Counted from the first letter of the stretch, positions 30,494-42,210 are shown. The stretch is 64,000 nt of DNA from Jeotgalibacillus salarius (GCF_004405125.1 NZ_SORX01000004.1:1-64000), one strand, 5' to 3'. A program made the numbers and translations. The notes: a model not told the origin generated them from the sequence alone.

Positions 30494-30893
30494 TGACCAT
30501 GAGGTAAATAGCGGTGATGGAATTCCTTCAAGTATGATGACGAGTCCTTCATTTTCGCTTTGAATTCCATTAGTGTTGTCTTATATGTCTTATATAAATA
30601 TGCTTCCATCATTTCGTTCTGTTTATCCCTCAATACAGATCAGACTTTAATTCCCACACTTTAGCTGTCATCTTGGAAAGAATCATGTATCAGCCACCCT
30701 CAATCATCAAAATACCATGACTTTTAACCTAAATAAATCCATTGATCTGAAAATTATATCGTTACATCGTGACGTACGAACTAAACTATTTGTAATAGCC
30801 CCTCAACATTTTCACATATCATCCGATCTATATATATAGGTCTGGCTTAGTGTTTAAATCTGGACTTGAATTCAATCGTATGAGGTGAACAGG
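30494..30893. other. rpsR-chemoreceptor intergenic region
   Basis: About 400 bp. I see no supported gene, repeat of the families named here, or clear promoter. A 77-codon minus-strand reading frame spans part of it but overlaps the rpsR terminator and gene end and has no convincing family. Confidence 0.5.
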
Positions 30894-32912
30894 GTGAAAC
30901 TAAAATCAATTAAAACGAAACTAATTATGACAACATCGCTGGTATTAATTACAGCGTTTGCAGTACTGCTCAGTCTCACTGGCTGGCAGCTTCATGACCG
31001 CACACAGGAAAATGTACTCCAGCAGGCAGAAGGCATTGCCGGAGAGCTAGAAAATTCAACTGAAACGTTTCTTGATCAGTATGGACGAAGCATTGAACAG
31101 GTGGCTTCTACGACAACTGCTATTCAATATGCAGAATCAGCACTTGAAGACGGAGATGCTGCGAGTACCAATGAGCTTGAACAATTATTAGAAGAATATT
31201 TAACAATCTATGCAGATCCTTCCTCAATTTATGTGGCAGCTGATAATGGATCTTTGCTAATATCTCCAAATGTGGATCTTCCGGCAGATTTTGACGCGAC
31301 TACACGTGACTGGTATCAGCAGGCTGCTGCAGAACCGGATGCTGTAATATGGAGTGAGCCCTATATTGATGAGGCGACTGGTGAATATGTAATTACGGCC
31401 GCTAAAGCAATGCAAAGCGGTACACAACTGGTTGGTGTCGTTGGTGTAGATGTGAAACTTGGAGATTTAACAACAAAGCTTGGAGAAACACAAATCGGCT
31501 ATAATGGTTATCCGTTTGTGCTTTCAAGTGAAGGTGTTGCGATTGTTCACCCGACACTCCAAAGTGAAAGTCTGATGGACCTCGAATTTATTCAGGACCT
31601 CTTTGCCCAGGAGCAGGAAAGCGGACGTATCGATTATACCTATGATGGTGCAGATAAACTGATGGTATACTCAACGGCAAGTAATACGAACTGGAAGATC
31701 GGTGTGGCATTCGACCAGTCGGATATTGCGGCTGAATCACTTTCTATTTTAGTGTTACTGATGATTATTGGTGTTGTAACACTGATTATTGCAGGGGTAA
31801 TCATGTCAATTGTAGCCAGCAGATTTTCAAAGCCGATTGTGAAGCTGAGTGAATCCGTGCGCGAGGTTGCAAACGGTGATCTGAGTACACGTGCGAATGT
31901 AAAATCTAACGATGAGATTGGTGAACTTGCGACTCAATTTAACATGATGGTTGATCATATGAATGAAATTTTGACAACGGTGAAAACGTCTGTTGAAGAA
32001 GTTCGTGGCTCAGCTGAAGGGTTGAGCGCAGTAGCGGAAGAAACGAATGCTTCAAGTGAGCAGGTGGCCAGTGCGGTAAGTGATATTGCAGATGGTGCAT
32101 CGCAATCAGCTGAGGAAGCGGATGAAGCAAACCGACAGTCATACAACCTCGGAGAAAAAATTAATGCGATTTCAGAGCAGTCCAAGCAAATGTCAGAAGT
32201 GGCAAGTGAAGCGGGCAGTGTAAATGCCAGCGGATTGAGCCAGATGAAACAGCTGAAAGAATACCATACATCTTCTACCGGCTTTATCCAGTCGATGGAA
32301 TCTGTCATTACAGATCTTGAAACCAAAGTTCAGACAATTGAAACGGTGATGGCAACCATTACTGAAATTTCATCCCAGACCAACCTGTTAGCTCTTAATG
32401 CGTCAATTGAGGCAGCGCGTGCAGGTGAGCATGGTAAAGGTTTTGCGGTTGTAGCAGATGAAGTCAGAAAGCTTGCTGAGCAATCAGTGAGGGCGACTGA
32501 TGAAGTGAAACAAACGATTGCTGATATTCAGGACAGCTCAAAGCGTGCCGTAAATGAAATGGGACGCACGAAAGAGAATTTCGATCATCAGTCAGTTGTT
32601 GTTGAACAGACGAACGAAATTTTTGATCAGATATCTGATTTCATGGGCACGATGGAAACGTCAATTCTCGCTGTATACCGTGAAATTCAGGATGTGTCGA
32701 CGAGTAAAGAAGCTGTGGCGCGTGTGATTCAGGAAATGGCGGCTATGGCAGAAGAAACAGCTGCATCATGCCAGCAGGTGTCAGCTTCAACTGATGAACA
32801 GGTGAAAGCGATTCAGACAGTCACTGAATCTGCAGAACGCTTGAGTGAGCTGAGCGATGATCTGCAGCAGGCAGTGAACCGCTTCCGGCTGGATGAGCAT
32901 AAAGAAGCATAA
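30894..32912 (+). CDS. Methyl-accepting chemotaxis protein (dCACHE type)
   Basis: 672 residues from the GTG at 30894, with GAGGTG upstream; GTG 30885 is the alternative. Membrane helix near 10-30, extracellular dCACHE sensor (including [12 protein letters not shown] and [13 protein letters not shown]), second helix near 280-305, HAMP, and the cytoplasmic signalling domain with hairpin tip [21 protein letters not shown]. It resembles McpA/TlpA receptors. The ligand cannot be deduced. Monocistronic, with its own terminator. Confidence 0.93.
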   Translation: MKLKSIKTKLIMTTSLVLITAFAVLLSLTGWQLHDRTQENVLQQAEGIAGELENSTETFLDQYGRSIEQVASTTTAIQYAESALEDGDAASTNELEQLLEEYLTIYADPSSIYVAADNGSLLISPNVDLPADFDATTRDWYQQAAAEPDAVIWSEPYIDEATGEYVITAAKAMQSGTQLVGVVGVDVKLGDLTTKLGETQIGYNGYPFVLSSEGVAIVHPTLQSESLMDLEFIQDLFAQEQESGRIDYTYDGADKLMVYSTASNTNWKIGVAFDQSDIAAESLSILVLLMIIGVVTLIIAGVIMSIVASRFSKPIVKLSESVREVANGDLSTRANVKSNDEIGELATQFNMMVDHMNEILTTVKTSVEEVRGSAEGLSAVAEETNASSEQVASAVSDIADGASQSAEEADEANRQSYNLGEKINAISEQSKQMSEVASEAGSVNASGLSQMKQLKEYHTSSTGFIQSMESVITDLETKVQTIETVMATITEISSQTNLLALNASIEAARAGEHGKGFAVVADEVRKLAEQSVRATDEVKQTIADIQDSSKRAVNEMGRTKENFDHQSVVVEQTNEIFDQISDFMGTMETSILAVYREIQDVSTSKEAVARVIQEMAAMAEETAASCQQVSASTDEQVKAIQTVTESAERLSELSDDLQQAVNRFRLDEHKEA

Positions 32913-32964
32913 CAGGAAAGCCTTCGGATCATTGTGGGATCACTGGGAAAATCACTAAAAGCGA

Positions 32965-33107
32965 CCGGTTCATTTCCGTTTCAGGCGGAGGCTTTCCGGA
33001 CGTGGACCGTTTTTTGGTCCCATTCGAAAGCCTCCTCGGCAAGCCTGCGGGGTCTTAGTTGACACGCTAATCGTCCCGGAGTCCCCACCTTCCACTGCAA
33101 TGAACCT
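32965..33107 (+). repeat. Dispersed structured repeat, family 1, copy F
   Basis: Begins TTTCAGGCGGAGGCTTTCCG, then GTGGACCGTTTTTTGGTCCC (the insert shared with copy E), AGCCTCCTCGG, and ends GGAGTCCCCACCTTCCACTG. It lies between the chemoreceptor and its terminator. Confidence 0.85.
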
Positions 33108-33134
33108 AAGCTTTTTATAAAATTTAATGTCATG

Positions 33135-33172
33135 AAAAGGAAGATGATGCTCAAGCGTCATCTTCCTTTTTT
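33135..33172 (+). terminator. Terminator downstream of the chemoreceptor gene
   Basis: AAAAGGAAGATGA pairs with TCATCTTCCTTTT and is followed by TTC. It lies beyond repeat copy F, so the repeat would be transcribed. Confidence 0.85.
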
Positions 33173-33365
33173 CTCTTTTAATAGAAAAATTTATTATTTT
33201 CCAAGGACTCTTATTGTGATCCGGAGGCTCTTTCAAATTCATCAATAAAGTGAACGACAGCGATGAGGAATTACACACAATAAGGGGCTGCGGGTTGAAG
33301 GGGAACGGACAGATAGATAGAATAGATAGGTATCAAGTCTTGATTAGAAAATTTGAGGTGTATGA

Positions 33366-34304
33366 ATGAACAATACAAATACGTTGAAGCTGACTGAAGG
33401 CGCGATGATGACTGCATTTTTCGCCGTTTTATTACTGATTACGGTTTATGTGCCGTTTATTTCGGTTGTGTCCGGTCTGTTTTTACTGATGCCTTTTCTA
33501 CTATACAGTGTGAAATACTCTATTCGCGCTTCACTGCTGATGTTTGCAGCATCTTTAGGCGTAGCAGGAATCGTAGGCGGTGTGTTTTCGATCCCTATTG
33601 CCATTTTATACGGTACGACTGGCGTTGTGATGGGCTGGCTCGTTCAACAGGGTAAGAGCAAGTTTATGATTTTCATGATTTCAACGCTTGTTTTTGCTGT
33701 AAATCTGGTCGTACAGTATTTATTTTCGATTCTCCTTTTTGGGGTTAATATGATTGATGAGTTTTTCACTTTAATGGATGACTCGCTGGAGCAGGCGATT
33801 TCCCTTTACTCAGCAGCAGGAATTGATACAGGTAATGTGCAGGAACAATTTGCACAAGTTATGCTGACTTTTGAAACGCTGCTGCCATCGTTAATTGTTC
33901 TATCTTCAGCATTGCTGATCTGGATTATGATGATCATTAATTTCCCGCTTGTTAAGCGCCTTACGAAAAGGGACTTACCGAATTTCGAATCGTTTCGCAA
34001 TCTATCTTTACCAAAAAACGTCATCTGGTATTACCTGATCATTCTGTTGACAGCACTCATTGCAACACCTGAGCAGGGGACCATGTTTGCTTATGCCTTA
34101 ATTAATCTGCAATTTGGATTTGAGCTGTTAATGGTTCTTCAGGGTCTTGCTTTCATTCATTTCTATGGTCATTCAAAAGGCTGGAGCAAGAGTCTTTTGG
34201 TGATTTTGACCATATTAGGCGTATTAATCAATCCATTGACGCGAATTTTAGGTATAATAGACTTAGGTTTTGATTTGCGAAAAAGGATCAGTGCTAAAAA
34301 GTAA
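33366..34304 (+). CDS. yybS: DUF2232 membrane protein YybS
   Basis: 312 residues with about eight membrane helices (for example LMPFLLYSVKYSIRASLLMF). Family DUF2232, syntenic with B. subtilis yybS upstream of yybT (gdpP) and rplI. A transporter-like role is possible, but the function is not established. ATG after GAGGTGTATGA. Confidence 0.9.
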   Translation: MNNTNTLKLTEGAMMTAFFAVLLLITVYVPFISVVSGLFLLMPFLLYSVKYSIRASLLMFAASLGVAGIVGGVFSIPIAILYGTTGVVMGWLVQQGKSKFMIFMISTLVFAVNLVVQYLFSILLFGVNMIDEFFTLMDDSLEQAISLYSAAGIDTGNVQEQFAQVMLTFETLLPSLIVLSSALLIWIMMIINFPLVKRLTKRDLPNFESFRNLSLPKNVIWYYLIILLTALIATPEQGTMFAYALINLQFGFELLMVLQGLAFIHFYGHSKGWSKSLLVILTILGVLINPLTRILGIIDLGFDLRKRISAKK

Positions 34305-34381
34305 AGGCACATTCTTTCTTTAGAATGGATAAAATAAAGCATAAATCATGCAACGGGTGAACCGTTTTGGGAGATGGAAGC

Positions 34382-36361
34382 ATGCCAACATATTTTCAAC
34401 ACCGGATTTTACGCCGGCTGCTGCTTGGGCTTGCGCTGGTTGTCCTTCTGATTGCGGCGGTATTATTTTTATATAACTGGATGTTTGCAGTCGGTACGCT
34501 GATTCTGGCAGTGCCGATCTTATGGTTCGCTTTTGCGTACGAAAAGCGGTTCTTTAACGATACTGAAGAATACATTGCGACGCTCTCCTACAGGGTGAAA
34601 AGGGTAGGGGAAGAAGCGCTGATGGAAATGCCGGTCGGAATTCTGCTGTATAATGATGATTTTTTTGTAGAGTGGTCAAATCCTTATTTGTCCGCTTTTA
34701 TTGAAGATGGTCCGATGATTGGCCGGTCTTTATATGATGTAGCTGATGTGCTGGTACCGGTGATTAAGAAAGAAAGCACTGCTGAGGAGACGGTTTCGTG
34801 GCAGGGACGCATCTTTCGGGTAATTCACAGACAGGACGAAAAGCTGCTGTATTTCTTTGATGTAACCGAGCAATCTGTAGTCGAAGAACAGTATGCGGCT
34901 GACCGTACTGTAATCTCCGTTATTTTTCTGGATAACTATGATGAATTAACGCAGGGGATGGATGACTCTGCCCGCAGTAATATTAACAGTTCAGTTACCA
35001 CACTGCTTAATCAGTGGGCGACAGAACATGATATTTATGTGAAAAGGGTGTCATCTGACCGTTTTCTTGCGGTGATGAATGAGCGTATTTTACGTGATTT
35101 AGAGCATGAGAAATTTACGATTCTGGATTCGATCCGGGATATGACGTCGAAGCAAAATGTCCCGCTGACGCTCAGCATTGGAATCGGGTCGGGCGCTGAG
35201 ACACTTCCTGAGCTTGGACGTCAGGCGCAGTCCAGCCTTGATCTTGCACTTGGACGCGGTGGCGATCAGGTCGTCATTAACCAGGCGAATGGAAAAGTGA
35301 AGTTTTACGGCGGAAAAACGAATCCAATGGAAAAGAGGACGCGTGTGCGTGCGAGAGTCATTTCCCATGCTTTACGTGAACTGATGGTCAGTAGTGATAA
35401 AGTGATTGTCATGGGACATAAGCGTCCTGATATGGATGCGGTTGGAGCGGCAATTGGTGTGAGAAAGATTGCACAGATGAACCAGAGAGAAGGTTTTGTC
35501 GCACTTAACTTTACTGAAATCGACAGCGGTGTAAATCGCCTGATTGATGAAATTAAAACGAAGCCCGACTTATTTTCTCATATCATCACACCTGAAGAAG
35601 CGCTGGATATGGTGACAGATGATACCTTACTGGTCATCGTGGATACGCATAAGCCGAGTCTTGTAATTGAAGAGAAGCTTCTTAACAAGGCAGAGAAAGT
35701 TGTTGTCATTGATCACCACCGCCGTGGAGAAGAATTTATTGATCATCCGCTGCTTGTCTATATGGAGCCTTACGCTTCCTCCACTGCGGAGCTTGTCACA
35801 GAGCTGCTGGATTATCAGCCGAAAACAGAGAAAATCACAATGCTTGAAGCGACTGCGCTACTTGCTGGTATAATAGTGGACACGAAAAGCTTTACGATGC
35901 GTACGGGTTCAAGGACGTTTGATGCCGCTTCTTATCTGAGAACGCTTGGGGCAGATACAGTGCTTGTCCAGCAGTTTTTAAGGGAAGATGTAACAACGTA
36001 CGTTGAACGTGCGCGACTCGTTGAAACGGTCACTTTCTATAAGCACGGGATGGCGATTGCCATTGGTGACGATGACAGGGTACATGATTCCGTCATTATT
36101 GCACAGGCGGCCGATACGCTGCTGCAAATGGAAGATGTCGCCGCGTCATTCGTTGTCGCTTTCCGTGACGAAAATGTTGTAGGGATCAGTGCAAGATCTC
36201 TTGGTACAGTCAATGTCCAGCTGATCATGGAAAAATTGAATGGCGGAGGTCATTTAACGAACTCAGCCACGCAGCTTAAAAATATGACCATTGATGAGGC
36301 GGTTGAACAGCTGAAACAGGCAATCAATGAACACATCGAAGGAGGAACTGAAGAATCATGA
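34382..36361 (+). CDS. gdpP: Cyclic di-AMP phosphodiesterase GdpP
   Basis: 659 residues from the ATG at 34382, matching B. subtilis YybT. Two N-terminal helices, a PAS-like domain, a degenerate GGDEF domain (SSDRF where GGDEF would be), and a DHH/DHHA1 phosphodiesterase with [23 protein letters not shown] and [12 protein letters not shown]. It hydrolyses c-di-AMP and so affects potassium and cell wall homeostasis. Its stop overlaps the rplI start by 4 bp. Confidence 0.96.
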   Translation: MPTYFQHRILRRLLLGLALVVLLIAAVLFLYNWMFAVGTLILAVPILWFAFAYEKRFFNDTEEYIATLSYRVKRVGEEALMEMPVGILLYNDDFFVEWSNPYLSAFIEDGPMIGRSLYDVADVLVPVIKKESTAEETVSWQGRIFRVIHRQDEKLLYFFDVTEQSVVEEQYAADRTVISVIFLDNYDELTQGMDDSARSNINSSVTTLLNQWATEHDIYVKRVSSDRFLAVMNERILRDLEHEKFTILDSIRDMTSKQNVPLTLSIGIGSGAETLPELGRQAQSSLDLALGRGGDQVVINQANGKVKFYGGKTNPMEKRTRVRARVISHALRELMVSSDKVIVMGHKRPDMDAVGAAIGVRKIAQMNQREGFVALNFTEIDSGVNRLIDEIKTKPDLFSHIITPEEALDMVTDDTLLVIVDTHKPSLVIEEKLLNKAEKVVVIDHHRRGEEFIDHPLLVYMEPYASSTAELVTELLDYQPKTEKITMLEATALLAGIIVDTKSFTMRTGSRTFDAASYLRTLGADTVLVQQFLREDVTTYVERARLVETVTFYKHGMAIAIGDDDRVHDSVIIAQAADTLLQMEDVAASFVVAFRDENVVGISARSLGTVNVQLIMEKLNGGGHLTNSATQLKNMTIDEAVEQLKQAINEHIEGGTEES

Positions 36362-36804
36362 AAGTAATTTTCCTACAAGACGTTAAAGGTAAAGGCAAAA
36401 AAGGAGAAGTGAAAAACGTAGCGGACGGCTATGCACACAACTACCTTCTGAAAAATAATCTGGCTGCTGAAGCAAACGCAGGAAACGTCAGCCAATTGAA
36501 CGCGCAAAAGAAAAAGAAAGAGCAGGAAGCGCAGCAGGTGCTTGAAGAAGCGAAGCAGCTGAAGGCAAAAATGGAAGAGCTGACAGTTGAACTGACAGCA
36601 AAATCCGGTGAAGACGGCCGCCTTTTCGGTTCTGTAACTTCTAAGCAAATCGCTGAAGAGCTGAAAAAAACGCACGGCATCAAAGTCGATAAGCGTAAAA
36701 TTGAAATGAGCGATGCAATTCGTTCACTTGGCTATACGAATGTACCGGCGAAAATTCATAATGACGTAACAGCTACTGTAAAGGTTCACGTGACAGAGGA
36801 ATAA
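36358..36804 (+). CDS. rplI: 50S ribosomal protein L9
   Basis: 148 residues. N-terminal domain [19 protein letters not shown], long connecting helix rich in Lys/Glu/Gln, and a C-terminal domain ending [19 protein letters not shown] overlaps the gdpP stop codon (ATGA), so the two are coupled. Confidence 0.97.
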   Translation: MKVIFLQDVKGKGKKGEVKNVADGYAHNYLLKNNLAAEANAGNVSQLNAQKKKKEQEAQQVLEEAKQLKAKMEELTVELTAKSGEDGRLFGSVTSKQIAEELKKTHGIKVDKRKIEMSDAIRSLGYTNVPAKIHNDVTATVKVHVTEE

Positions 36805-36878
36805 TTTAGGGTCTTCGGAACCACTCACATACGTGATATACTCAATATATAGCGTATAAAACAGAAACAAATATAAGT

Positions 36879-36927
36879 GCCGGGACTGTGCGAATTTCCT
36901 GAGAGGGAGCGCAGTCCCGGCCTTTTA
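36879..36927 (+). terminator. Hairpin between rplI and dnaC
   Basis: GCCGGGACTG pairs perfectly with CAGTCCCGGC, followed by CTTTTAT. The weak T-run just upstream of dnaC suggests an attenuator or read-through terminator. Confidence 0.7.
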
Positions 36928-36952
36928 TAAAGCATCACAGGAGGGATCCGAC

Positions 36953-38317
36953 GTGAACGAACAGTATGCGGACCGAATGCCGCCGCAAAACATAGAAGCC
37001 GAGCAGGCCGTGCTTGGTGCCATCTTTTTAGAACCCCAGTCACTGATATCTGCACAGGAAGTCCTCATGCCCGAAGATTTTTACCGCAGCGCCCACCAGC
37101 GCATTTTTGACGTAATGATTAATTTAAGTGATAAAGGTAAAGCGATTGACCTCGTAACGGTAACGGAAGAGTTGTCAGCAATGAAAGAGCTTGAAGACAT
37201 TGGTGGAATCTCGTATTTGACTGATCTCGCAGGCTTTGTGCCGACTGCTGCAAACCTTGAATATTACGCGCATATTGTGGAAGAGAAGGCACTTTTAAGA
37301 AGGCTGATCCGTACCGCAACAACAATCGCTCAGGATAGTTATTCACGTGAAGATGAAGTTGAAAACCTTTTAGCTGAAGCCGAACGAAACATAATGGAAG
37401 TGGCGAACCGTAAAAACACGAGTGCCTTCCATTCAATGAAAGATGTGCTCGTGCGCACGTACGATAACATTGAAATCCTGAACAGTACGCAGGGTGAAGT
37501 GACAGGGATTGCGACAGGATTTAACGAGCTTGACCGTATGACGGCGGGATTTCAGCGGAATGACCTGATCATCGTCGCTGCACGTCCGTCAGTAGGTAAG
37601 ACGGCTTTCGCGTTAAATATCGCTCAGAACGTAGCAACAAAAACGGGTGAAAATGTTGCGATTTTCAGTCTTGAGATGGGTGCAGAGCAGCTCGTCATGC
37701 GTATGCTCTGCGCTGAAGGTAATATCAATGCCCAGAATCTGCGTACAGGTGCCCTCACAGACGAGGACTGGCGCAAGCTGACCATGGCCATGGGAAGTCT
37801 TTCAAACGCCGGTATCTACATTGACGACACGCCTGGTGTGCGTGTGCAGGATATCCGGGCAAAATGCCGCCGTCTGAAACAGGAACACGGACTTGGCATG
37901 ATTTTAATTGACTACATGCAGCTGATCCACGGTACCGGAAAGCCTGGAGAAAACCGTCAGCAGGAAGTCTCTGAGATTTCCCGTTCATTAAAAGGGCTGG
38001 CGCGTGAGCTTGAAGTGCCGGTGATCGCACTTTCTCAGCTTTCACGTGGTGTAGAATCACGTCAGGACAAGCGTCCGATGATGTCTGACTTACGTGAATC
38101 AGGAAGTATTGAGCAGGATGCCGATATCGTGGCCTTCCTTTATCGTGATGACTATTATGATAAAGAAAGTGAAAACCAGAATACGATTGAAATCATCATC
38201 GCCAAACAGCGTAACGGCCCGGTTGGTACGGTCGCCTTAGCGTTTATCAAAGAATACAATAAATTCGTTAACCTCGAGCGGCGTCTCGACGATCCAAATA
38301 TGCCGCCTGGTGCGTAA
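36953..38317 (+). CDS. dnaC: Replicative DNA helicase DnaC (DnaB family)
   Basis: 454 residues. N-terminal domain PPQNIEAEQAVLGAIFLE, RecA-like ATPase with Walker A ARPSVGKTAF, Walker B MILIDYMQLI and arginine-finger region LSQLSRGVE. A hexameric helicase at the fork, called DnaC in Bacillus. GTG start after GGAGGGATCCGAC. Conserved order rplI-dnaC-purA. Confidence 0.97.
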   Translation: MNEQYADRMPPQNIEAEQAVLGAIFLEPQSLISAQEVLMPEDFYRSAHQRIFDVMINLSDKGKAIDLVTVTEELSAMKELEDIGGISYLTDLAGFVPTAANLEYYAHIVEEKALLRRLIRTATTIAQDSYSREDEVENLLAEAERNIMEVANRKNTSAFHSMKDVLVRTYDNIEILNSTQGEVTGIATGFNELDRMTAGFQRNDLIIVAARPSVGKTAFALNIAQNVATKTGENVAIFSLEMGAEQLVMRMLCAEGNINAQNLRTGALTDEDWRKLTMAMGSLSNAGIYIDDTPGVRVQDIRAKCRRLKQEHGLGMILIDYMQLIHGTGKPGENRQQEVSEISRSLKGLARELEVPVIALSQLSRGVESRQDKRPMMSDLRESGSIEQDADIVAFLYRDDYYDKESENQNTIEIIIAKQRNGPVGTVALAFIKEYNKFVNLERRLDDPNMPPGA

Positions 38318-38343
38318 AGCCTCCTTTATGGGGGCTTTTTTGC
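38316..38343 (+). terminator. Terminator of dnaC
   Basis: AAAGCC and GGCTTT form a stem followed by TTTTTG, overlapping the stop codon. Confidence 0.8.
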
Positions 38344-38401
38344 TGCGCGCTTCGGGGCCAAGGAAGGAACGGCGCGCGTGCCGGATGTTGTGTTTCAGCC
38401 G

Positions 38402-38495
38402 GTGAGTGCACGGTTTTGGTTCGTGAGTGCACGACACACCCGGGTTGAGTGCATAATACGCCGCCGCGAGTGCACGCTTTCCCAAATCGGATGTT
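38402..38495 (+). repeat. 21-bp periodic array, GAGTGCAC phrase, first copy
   Basis: GAG positions at 38404, 38425, 38447 and 38468 give steps of 21, 22 and 21. The cap-like CAAATCGGATGT follows at the next step. Each unit carries the palindrome GTGCAC or a variant. Confidence 0.82.
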
Positions 38496-38607
38496 CTGAT
38501 ACCAAAATCAGTTGCAGTACTTTTCCTCTTCATGCCTTTAAGAAACAAAAAGACAGTTACCTGACAACATCCAGGGCTGCTTCGCGTAGTATGCAGGAGT
38601 TTGGGTG

Positions 38608-38701
38608 TTGAGTACATACTTTTGCATGGTGAGTGCACGACACACCCGGGTTGAGTGCACAACCCATCGCCGCGAGTGCACAATCCTCCAAATCGGATGT
38701 C
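38608..38701 (+). repeat. 21-bp periodic array, GAGTGCAC phrase, second copy
   Basis: A duplicate of the array at 38402-38495 at a constant offset of 206 bp. GAG positions are 38610, 38631, 38653 and 38674, and the 31 bp from 38423 are identical to those from 38629. Same CAAATCGGATGT end. Confidence 0.82.
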
Positions 38702-38749
38702 CAATCCACAACATCGCATGCAGTCAACCAGTTTCCTATTCTCTCGAAA

Positions 38750-38791
38750 TAAACGAATATAAATAACGTTTTCATAAATAATGTTCGTCTT
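38750..38791. promoter_or_regulatory. Candidate tandem PurBoxes for PurR
   Basis: TAAACGAATATA (38750-38761) and the inverted AATGTTCGTCTT (38780-38791) each approximate the PurBox AWWWCGAACWWT. They are 18 bp apart and just upstream of the purA promoter. PurR repression of purA is known in B. subtilis. The first box matches poorly. Confidence 0.5.
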
Positions 38792-38797
38792 TTTGCA

Positions 38798-38826
38798 TTG
38801 ACTACCCCCTCAATGACTGGTAAACT
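38798..38826 (+). promoter_or_regulatory. purA promoter (sigma-A)
   Basis: TTGACT (38798-38803), 17-bp spacer, TAAACT (38821-38826), about 50 bp upstream of the purA start. Confidence 0.7.
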
Positions 38827-38841
38827 GATCTTGTTTGATAA

Positions 38842-40170
<1,329 letters not shown>

Positions 40171-40177
40171 TAAAATG

Positions 40178-40216
40178 AAAAAAGGGTATCTGACCAACTT
40201 GGCAGATACCCTTTTT
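40178..40216. terminator. Bidirectional terminator between purA and the STAS gene
   Basis: AAAAAGGGTATCTG pairs with CAGATACCCTTTTT, with an A-run on one side and a T-run on the other, serving both convergent genes. Confidence 0.9.
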
Positions 40217-40217
40217 A

Positions 40218-41048
40218 TTATAAAATTTTAACATCCCAATCTTTAACGGCCTGCTGAACGTTAGAAAATGTTTGTATGTCCTTAAAGTGAATGCCGTTTA
40301 ACACGATATGCTGTGCAAGTTCAGGACGTAAACCGCTCACATTGACATCAACACCGAGCAATTTCAGTACATTCGTGATATCAAACACGTGACCCGCTAC
40401 CTCATTATCAACCGTGACGATCCCTGAGAAATCAATAATGACACAATCCAGTTCCATTTCGCTCATGGCAGGAATTGTTTTGGTCATCAGGTGCTCTGCC
40501 CGTGCAGCGTCAATTTTTCCGACGAGAGGCAAAACCACAACGCCTGGCTGAATTGGAACGATCGGCGCAGAAAGCTCAAGAATTTCTCTACGGCTTTCTT
40601 CATTAATCCTGTTCTTGTATCGTTCAAATATCAATACAGATTCACGCATATTGATATCAAGAATAAAATTCAATCGATTTAAAACGAAAAGCGTGTCTTT
40701 AGTTGAAAGGTTATTGTTCAAACAGATTGTGCCAATCAGGTCACTGAAATACATGCGTGTGTCCGGATAAGGTTTAATGAGTGAAGAAAGCTTATCAATC
40801 ATTGATACTTGCTGCTCAATGTTTTCTTTGCTCCACTTCAAATATTTTTCCTCCACCGATTCTTCCTTTTCAACAATTAATGTCTCAGAGAAAAATTCAA
40901 AGAAACGACCGTTATTTTTACGTGCGTCTTCAACCATATGCTTCGGAATTTCTATATCTACTTTTCCAAGACTGTAAACCAGCAGCTTTTCCCCAAGTTC
41001 TTGCCCATTCTCTTTCAGGTATGCAGCGAAATCCTGAATTGAACCCAT
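40218..41048 (-). CDS. RsbR-like STAS domain protein with altered phosphosites
   Basis: 276 residues. An N-terminal globin-like RsbR_N region (about 1-150) precedes a C-terminal STAS domain (about 160-275). RsbR proteins form the stressosome with RsbS and are phosphorylated by RsbT on two threonines. Here the first site in ELSAPIVPI has Ala161 instead of Thr. The second, in VIIDFSGIVTVDN, has Ser208 where RsbRA has Thr. No rsbS, rsbT or other sigma-B gene is adjacent. It could be a constitutively unphosphorylatable or independently acting paralogue. Confidence 0.82.
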   Translation of the reverse strand: MGSIQDFAAYLKENGQELGEKLLVYSLGKVDIEIPKHMVEDARKNNGRFFEFFSETLIVEKEESVEEKYLKWSKENIEQQVSMIDKLSSLIKPYPDTRMYFSDLIGTICLNNNLSTKDTLFVLNRLNFILDINMRESVLIFERYKNRINEESRREILELSAPIVPIQPGVVVLPLVGKIDAARAEHLMTKTIPAMSEMELDCVIIDFSGIVTVDNEVAGHVFDITNVLKLLGVDVNVSGLRPELAQHIVLNGIHFKDIQTFSNVQQAVKDWDVKIL

Positions 41049-41110
41049 GTAAATCCCTCAATTCTTTAATAATTGGTGATGTATTTGTAGCGGTGAGTGC
41101 TGACTTAAAC

Positions 41111-41254
41111 GCCTCCCTCCGCTTTTCTCTTGTCCAGCTCCGGGCGCTAGCTCCTCGGGTCATAAGTCACGCAGCGAAAAAGGGAAAGTGCACCCTTTTC
41201 CCGCTCCGCGTCTTATGCCTGTCGGATCTGAACGAGCGCCCTCCGCTTTTCTTA
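41111..41254. repeat. Dispersed repeat, family 2, copy 1
   Basis: Bounded by CCTCCGCTTTTCTCTTGTCC and GCGCCCTCCGCTTTTCTTAG, with AAGGGAAAGTGCACCCTTTTCCC hairpin-like centre (GGGAAA with TTTCCC). Fills the gap between the STAS and yitT-family genes and just reaches the latter's stop. Confidence 0.75.
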
Positions 41255-42166
41255 GTGAATCGCTTTTTTCTTGAATCTTCCGCCTCTCACTTCGGCGATG
41301 CTGCCGACTGCGAGGAAGGCGTTTGGGTCTATGTCTTCTACTATACCCTTCAGCTTGGCTTCTTCAAGCCTGGTGATCACACAAAAAACAACTTTTTTCT
41401 GATGTAGAGTGAAGCCACCCTGGCCGTTCAGGTAAGTCACCCCGCGACCCAGACGGTCAATAATCGCATCTCCAATTTCTAAATAGTTGTCACTGATGAT
41501 CCATGCGGCTTTAGATTCATCCATTCCCTGAATCACAATATCTATCACTTTAAATGCAATAAAATAAGCCATTAACGAATACATGGCACGGTCCCAACTG
41601 AAAACAAACCCTGCTACTGTAAAAATAAATAAGTTAAAAAACATAATCATTTCCCCGACTGAAAAGGGGAGATTCTTGTTGAATAGAATTGCGAGAATTT
41701 CTGTTCCATCAAGTGAACCACCATATCGGATCACAATTCCTACACCAGCACCGAGTACGATACCGCCAAACACAGTGGCCAGCAGTAAATCGTCTGTAAA
41801 TACTTCCGCGCTGTGAAGGATATAGGTGGAAATTGATAAAACAGAAATACCAAGCAGAGTAGAAAGCGCAAATGTTTTTCCAATCTGCTTATAGCCAATG
41901 AAGAAAAAAGGAATATTAAGTACAAATATAAAAAGTCCGAGCTTCCATCCTGTCAGATAGGAAAGGATAATTGAAATACCGACAATTCCGCCATCAAGCA
42001 CCTGATTAGGTACCAAAAAAAGTTCCAGCCCCACAGCCATCAGCACTGCGCCAAGGCAAATAAAGAAAATACGCTTACTAATCATCTTTAAGGAAAGCTT
42101 CTTGTGCTGACTCCTCTTCTTAGCAGATACAGGAGGCAATTCATTCTTCTTCCGTTTACTTGGCAA
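41252..42166 (-). CDS. YitT family membrane protein
   Basis: 304 residues: about five membrane helices (from IFFICLGAVLMAVGLELFLV) belonging to the YitT/DUF161 fold, then a cytoplasmic C-terminal DUF2179 domain. The extended basic N-terminus precedes the first helix. TTG start after GGGAGGGATGCGTA. B. subtilis has several paralogues. A transport or signalling role has been suggested but not shown. Confidence 0.88.
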   Translation of the reverse strand: MPSKRKKNELPPVSAKKRSQHKKLSLKMISKRIFFICLGAVLMAVGLELFLVPNQVLDGGIVGISIILSYLTGWKLGLFIFVLNIPFFFIGYKQIGKTFALSTLLGISVLSISTYILHSAEVFTDDLLLATVFGGIVLGAGVGIVIRYGGSLDGTEILAILFNKNLPFSVGEMIMFFNLFIFTVAGFVFSWDRAMYSLMAYFIAFKVIDIVIQGMDESKAAWIISDNYLEIGDAIIDRLGRGVTYLNGQGGFTLHQKKVVFCVITRLEEAKLKGIVEDIDPNAFLAVGSIAEVRGGRFKKKAIH

Positions 42167-42210
42167 TACGCATCCCTCCCGGTGGTATAGATGTCTATAT
42201 TATACATGAT

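Noticed and set aside
30400-30633. Minus-strand 77-codon frame downstream of rpsR
   Set aside because: Overlaps the rpsR coding end and its terminator hairpin; no recognisable family.
33280-33340. Possible riboswitch upstream of yybS
   Set aside because: Only a short AGATAGATAGA simple repeat is present; no known riboswitch consensus could be matched by eye.
36787-36802. parS-like sequence at the end of rplI
   Set aside because: Only about 12 of 16 positions match around the CACGTG core; likewise 37319-37334. Too weak to call.
38237-38719. Long minus-strand frame covering both GAGTGCAC arrays
   Set aside because: Overlaps the 3' end of dnaC and the dnaC terminator; composed of array sequence.
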